Source of the DNA: Phoronis australis
Taxonomy: Eukaryota > Phoronida > Phoronidae
Direction: 5' to 3'
Length of the DNA: 43,677 nt
NCBI GenBank assembly: GCA_002633005.1
Contig: NMRA01000771.1
Span: 113,427 to 157,103 of the forward strand
The position numbers and the translations under genes were made by a program. A model generated the notes under the pieces. It made no database searches and was not told the DNA's origin. It saw only the letters and a program-made list of their open reading frames with translations. Each line of letters opens with the position of its first letter. The stretch's first letter is position 1. Shown here piece after piece: positions 40,599 through 43,677 of the stretch.

Positions 40599-42277
40599 TC
40601 AGTTATACTTTATCTTGTAACCTTTCATTGTGTGATAGCGTTCAAAAGAGTTAACAGCATGCAGACCAACTTTACAGTCATGTTTTCCATTTAGTGTTCA
40701 CCTGCATTCTCTTTTTAAATTTCCTGTCTGAACACACCACACAGTCAGGCCTAACTGTACCTGTGTTCTCCAAAAAATGCTGTCCACCGAGACGCATCTC
40801 ATCAAAAGTCTTTGGTCAGAGCTCTTTCTCTGCGAAGGTTTTGCTGAGCATACCCTTCCACAAGACCTTCCAAAACACTCATTTGGAATGCCACCGTATC
40901 CATTTTGTGGCCATTGGACTCAAAAAGTATTTTGGCATTAACCAACGCAATCTCACGTAAATGGTGAAAAACATTTATATACCACTTGGGGGTACGGTGT
41001 GGAAATTCATAATAGCTGCACAACTGATCATTTAAATCAGTGCCACCCATATGTTTATTGTAATGGTCAATCAGAGATGGCTTCTTAATTGACCGATATC
41101 CTGTTGTAGAATTCCTGCTGCGGAGTTGTTTTTCAACAAAACCTGCCAGGTGAATTGTCGACAGTCCTTGCACAAGTTTTTTGTCATAGAACTAGGTTGC
41201 CAGCAACGCCCCTTTGCGAAAAAATATTGTGTCCTGGCTAGATTTTATTTTGTCTTGAACTCTTCTGGCATACCTTTACGGCCGGCGCGAACTGTGCCAC
41301 AAGCACCAATGTTCTTTGACTTTAACATTGAAAATAAATCGGGCGACGAATAAAAGTTATCAAGGTATACATGATGACCCTTGTTTTCATATCCGTCAAG
41401 AAGGGATAGTACTACACGACTAGCCAACAGTAAGCCATCATGTTGTCCGGCGTCTTCTTTATCACCATAGACATTTATTTTCAACGTGTAGCCAGTGAGA
41501 CTCTCATTGAGTACCCAGTTTTTAACACCAAAGCTGGTCTTCTTAGAAGGCATAAATTGACGAAAATGTAGCCGTCCTTTAAAACGTATCATGCTCTTGT
41601 CGATGGTCAGGTGAGTGGATGGTTGATAGCTGGCAGCAAAAACTGTATTCAGGTGAGTATATACTGGTCGAATTTTGAACAGGGGGTCGTAGCCAGCCTC
41701 ACCTCTTCGTATCTGGTCATTGTTGTTGACAAAGTGTAGCATTGAAATCTACTTCTAGACATAACAGAAAAAAAAATTGTTATACAAACTGTGGTGACTC
41801 CAGAGGCTTGACATCATAGGTGTTTTCACGAGGCCCATTGCAATGTGCAAGGCAGTAAAAGCTTTCATGTCCGCAACGTTAACTGGGACCCACGAGTTCC
41901 GTTGGGAATGTTGCTTTAACGGCCTATTTTGGCTGATCCGCTGCTCTGCATAACGATTGGTTTCAATTTTCAAAAGATTGAACAATTCGTCATTAAGAAA
42001 TAACGAGAAGTAGTTCACGGGATCTTCCCGTAAGTACAACTTTTCGACCAACTCCGAGTTCGAACGTCGGACACCATACTGGCACGGGACGATCGCCACG
42101 ATCTAACTCCCATATATCATTCATTTCCGCAACGACACTGTCCAAATCTTCGTCAGAGTTAGAATCATCAATATCCTTGAGGTCGAAGCCGTCAAATTCC
42201 TCTCCAGAGTCAGAATCATTATAAAAAATGCTTACAATCAAGTCCAAGTCAGTCCCAGAAAGCTGATCGGCAGCCAT
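40599..42277 (-). pseudogene. piggyBac transposase with multiple frameshifts and stops
   Basis: Domestication seems unlikely: at least five breaks are visible. Start ATG at 42277; an acidic N-terminus (NDSDSGEEFDGFD) precedes the DDE_Tnp_1_7-type domain. The frame changes near 42060-42099, two in-frame stops lie near 41743-41757 before the MLHFVNN block, another change lies at 41174-41245, another just below 40825 after RALTKDF, and another near 40675. Catalytic-type Asp residues remain: LTIDKSMIRFKGR (first), HHVYLDNFYSS (second), and HMGGTDLNDQ (third). The C-terminal Cys-rich zinc domain is recognisable as RPDCVVCSDRKFKKRMQ and, in the next frame, FERYHTMKGYK, ending at the TGA at 40599-40601. 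It normally recognises TTAA targets. Confidence 0.85.
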
Positions 42278-42557
42278 TTTTTGTTGCCGTGGACGCTATA
42301 CTTTTTCATTGACGAATCGGCTTTCGTTTCACAACTGGGAGTTTGAAATTTAGGAATGAAATTCCTACTACGTTACAGTTCAACCTCATCTGATTGGTCG
42401 TATTTGTTTTGTTTGTTATATAATTCCATCTGATTGGTTTACTATGACCTTCATTGAAGCCACTATAGAAGAGAGGTCATGGTCGCAATTTTGCGGCTAA
42501 AGCACTGAGGGGTCACGCATGTTTTGGTGCAGAAATGTGACCAAAGCACTGAGAGGG

Positions 42558-42561
42558 TTAA
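42558..42561. other. TTAA target site at the piggyBac right border
   Basis: TTAA immediately follows the element end GAGAGGG. piggyBac elements duplicate TTAA on insertion. The matching left TTAA is not visible. Confidence 0.6.
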
Positions 42562-42858
42562 AGGTCCAGTGGTGACGCTGTCGTTGAACACCTTCTTTTG
42601 GGATAAAAAAGGTGAATGCACACCTCTTACAGATAGGTATATATGGTGTTATCGACGCTTAACCAAAATCCTTTGTTGAGGGCGGACATACTGTCAGTGG
42701 TCTTTAACTCTTTGAGGTACCTCACCTTGTCGATTTCTCTGCTGTTATCCTTTACAGCTAAAACGAGATTTACTGTCGTCTGCTCTCATGTAATAGGTTT
42801 TAGAGCAAAGTGCAATGCAGTAGTCTCCTTCGATTTCCAACTTCAACAAACTAGCCAT
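42562..42858. repeat. Direct repeat, copy 1 (~300 bp)
   Basis: Shares order and most bases with 42965-43269: GGTCCAGTGGTGACGC, CACCTTCTTTTGGGATAAAAAAGG, TATATGGTGTTATCG, TTTACAGCTAAAACGAGATTTACTGTCG, TTTTAGAGCAAAGTG. The pair are ~400 bp apart and clearly diverged. Copy 1 starts right at the piggyBac TTAA. No ORF is recognised. Confidence 0.8.
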
Positions 42859-42964
42859 AATAAAAAGTACATTCAAATACGCTACAAATTCATCAAGACA
42901 TTCAGACACCATTATCCGTACAAGTAATAAATTATTAAATGTCTTGACAGAATTAAATGTTCAA

Positions 42965-43269
42965 AGATCCAGTGGTTACGCCATTGTCGAACACCTTCTT
43001 TTGGGATAAAAAAGGTTGAATGCACACCTTTCTTGTAGATAGATATATATGGTGTTATCGCCGCCTAATCGAAATCCTTTATTGAGGGCCGAGATACTCA
43101 TCATGGGCTGTAGCACTTTGAGGTACCTCGCCTAGTCGATTTCGTTTCTCTGCTGTTTTCCTTTACAGCTAAAACGAGATTTACTGTCGTCTGCTCCCAC
43201 GTAATACGTTTTAGAGCAAAGTGTGATGCAGTAGTCCCCTTTGAATTCTAACTTCAATAAACCAGGCGT
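42965..43269. repeat. Direct repeat, copy 2 (~300 bp)
   Basis: Second copy of the repeat at 42562-42858. The two are in the same orientation and separated by about 105 bp of unique AT-rich DNA. They could be tandem satellite units or LTR-like remnants. Neither begins TG and ends CA at the matched borders. Confidence 0.8.
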
Positions 43270-43677
43270 ACGCATAGCTGCCCAGACACATACGTACATA
43301 CGCCCAATATAATCAACTGACCTTTCTCAAAATTCAATGATTATGTCTCAGTGCTATTCAGAGCAGCTTTAATAACCAAACCAGATTTAGACAAAAAGCC
43401 ACTGGAGTTTCTTAAATTAGGTCAAGGAGCTGTAACGGTAAATCCAACTTTATCCTCTGGAGGCCAATGAATGCACTCGTACAGATTGCACTATGTCATT
43501 ACATTTCCTTTGAGTACTTCATGCTCCTATATTTGGTAATACGGGATTAGATATCCCGGGAAGTGGACTATTGCTTATTCCATCATCGACATGTGCAGCG
43601 CCAACGCCATTGTCAGTTCTCCTGCATTTAGTGCTACCGTCGTCAACAACCACGTCGCTACATGACAATTCGTCACA
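43270..43677. other. No gene seen
   Basis: Ordinary AT-rich DNA to the window edge. No ORF above background, RNA gene or repeat is recognised. Confidence 0.5.

Larger units (their letters stand above)
40199..42557 (-). mobile_element. piggyBac element, broken, left end uncertain
   Basis: A piggyBac-type transposase on the minus strand (42277-40599). The right border fits the family: the sequence ending CACTGAGAGGG at 42557 is followed by TTAA (42558-42561), so read inward from TTAA the end opens CCCTCTCAGTGC. At the left, CCCTAGAAGGATA at 40209 looks like a piggyBac terminus but does not match the right end and is not preceded by TTAA. The true left end may be lost at the 'n' (40198). Confidence 0.75.

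Overview
This window is animal genomic DNA made almost entirely of transposable elements. No ordinary host gene is recognised with confidence. It is eukaryotic, because it holds Ty3/Gypsy retrotransposons, a piggyBac transposase, Mutator-like transposases and a Penelope-like fragment, with long AT-rich non-coding stretches. The element mix (many PF20700-type Mutator-like transposases, Gypsy elements with extra domains, Penelope elements, CpG-containing DNA) fits a marine invertebrate such as a lophochordate, hemichordate, cnidarian or mollusc. The sequence alone does not fix the species. Twenty-three single 'n' characters between 13649 and 40198 look like collapsed contig joins. Many are flanked by the same sequence twice, so some apparent duplications are assembly overlaps.

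Layout. (1) 1-4312: a Ty3/Gypsy element on the minus strand (Gypsy-1) with its 5' LTR (4045-4312), primer-binding site and a gag-pol frame broken by one stop and one frameshift. The 3' LTR lies outside the window. (2) 4313-9850: mostly unannotatable DNA. It has one candidate first exon with a consensus splice donor (5124-5357), a cluster of 16-bp repeats around an NRF1-like palindrome (6685-6805) and a diverged ~190-bp tandem repeat (about 8810-9645). (3) 9852-32186: at least six copies, head-to-tail on the minus strand, of a ~2.72-kb unit carrying a 621-aa Mutator-like transposase. Only the first copy (10894-12759) is intact. The array is interrupted by a TatD-nuclease ORF from a retroelement (14921-17086), an inverted pair of Penelope-like fragments (19188-19819), a 1.8-kb non-coding element with terminal inverted repeats and palindromic 31-bp repeats (22361-24159) and smaller inserts. 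(4) 32187-40197: a second Ty3/Gypsy element (Gypsy-2), plus strand, inserted into the last transposase unit. (5) 40199-42557: a broken piggyBac element on the minus strand. (6) 42562-43677: two ~300-bp direct repeats and unassigned DNA.

The most unusual system is Gypsy-2. Its Gag starts with a ComEA-like helix-hairpin-helix and ends in a CCHC knuckle. Its integrase is fused in frame to a complete C4HC3 PHD finger. Downstream is a third ORF with a C2H2-like finger, a conserved unknown domain and, as shown by a second copy at 14975-16697, a complete TatD-family metal-dependent nuclease with all expected metal-ligand motifs. Splice-site-like sequences in the LTR, the leader and just before ORF3 suggest that ORF3 could be made from a spliced subgenomic RNA, as env is in retroviruses.
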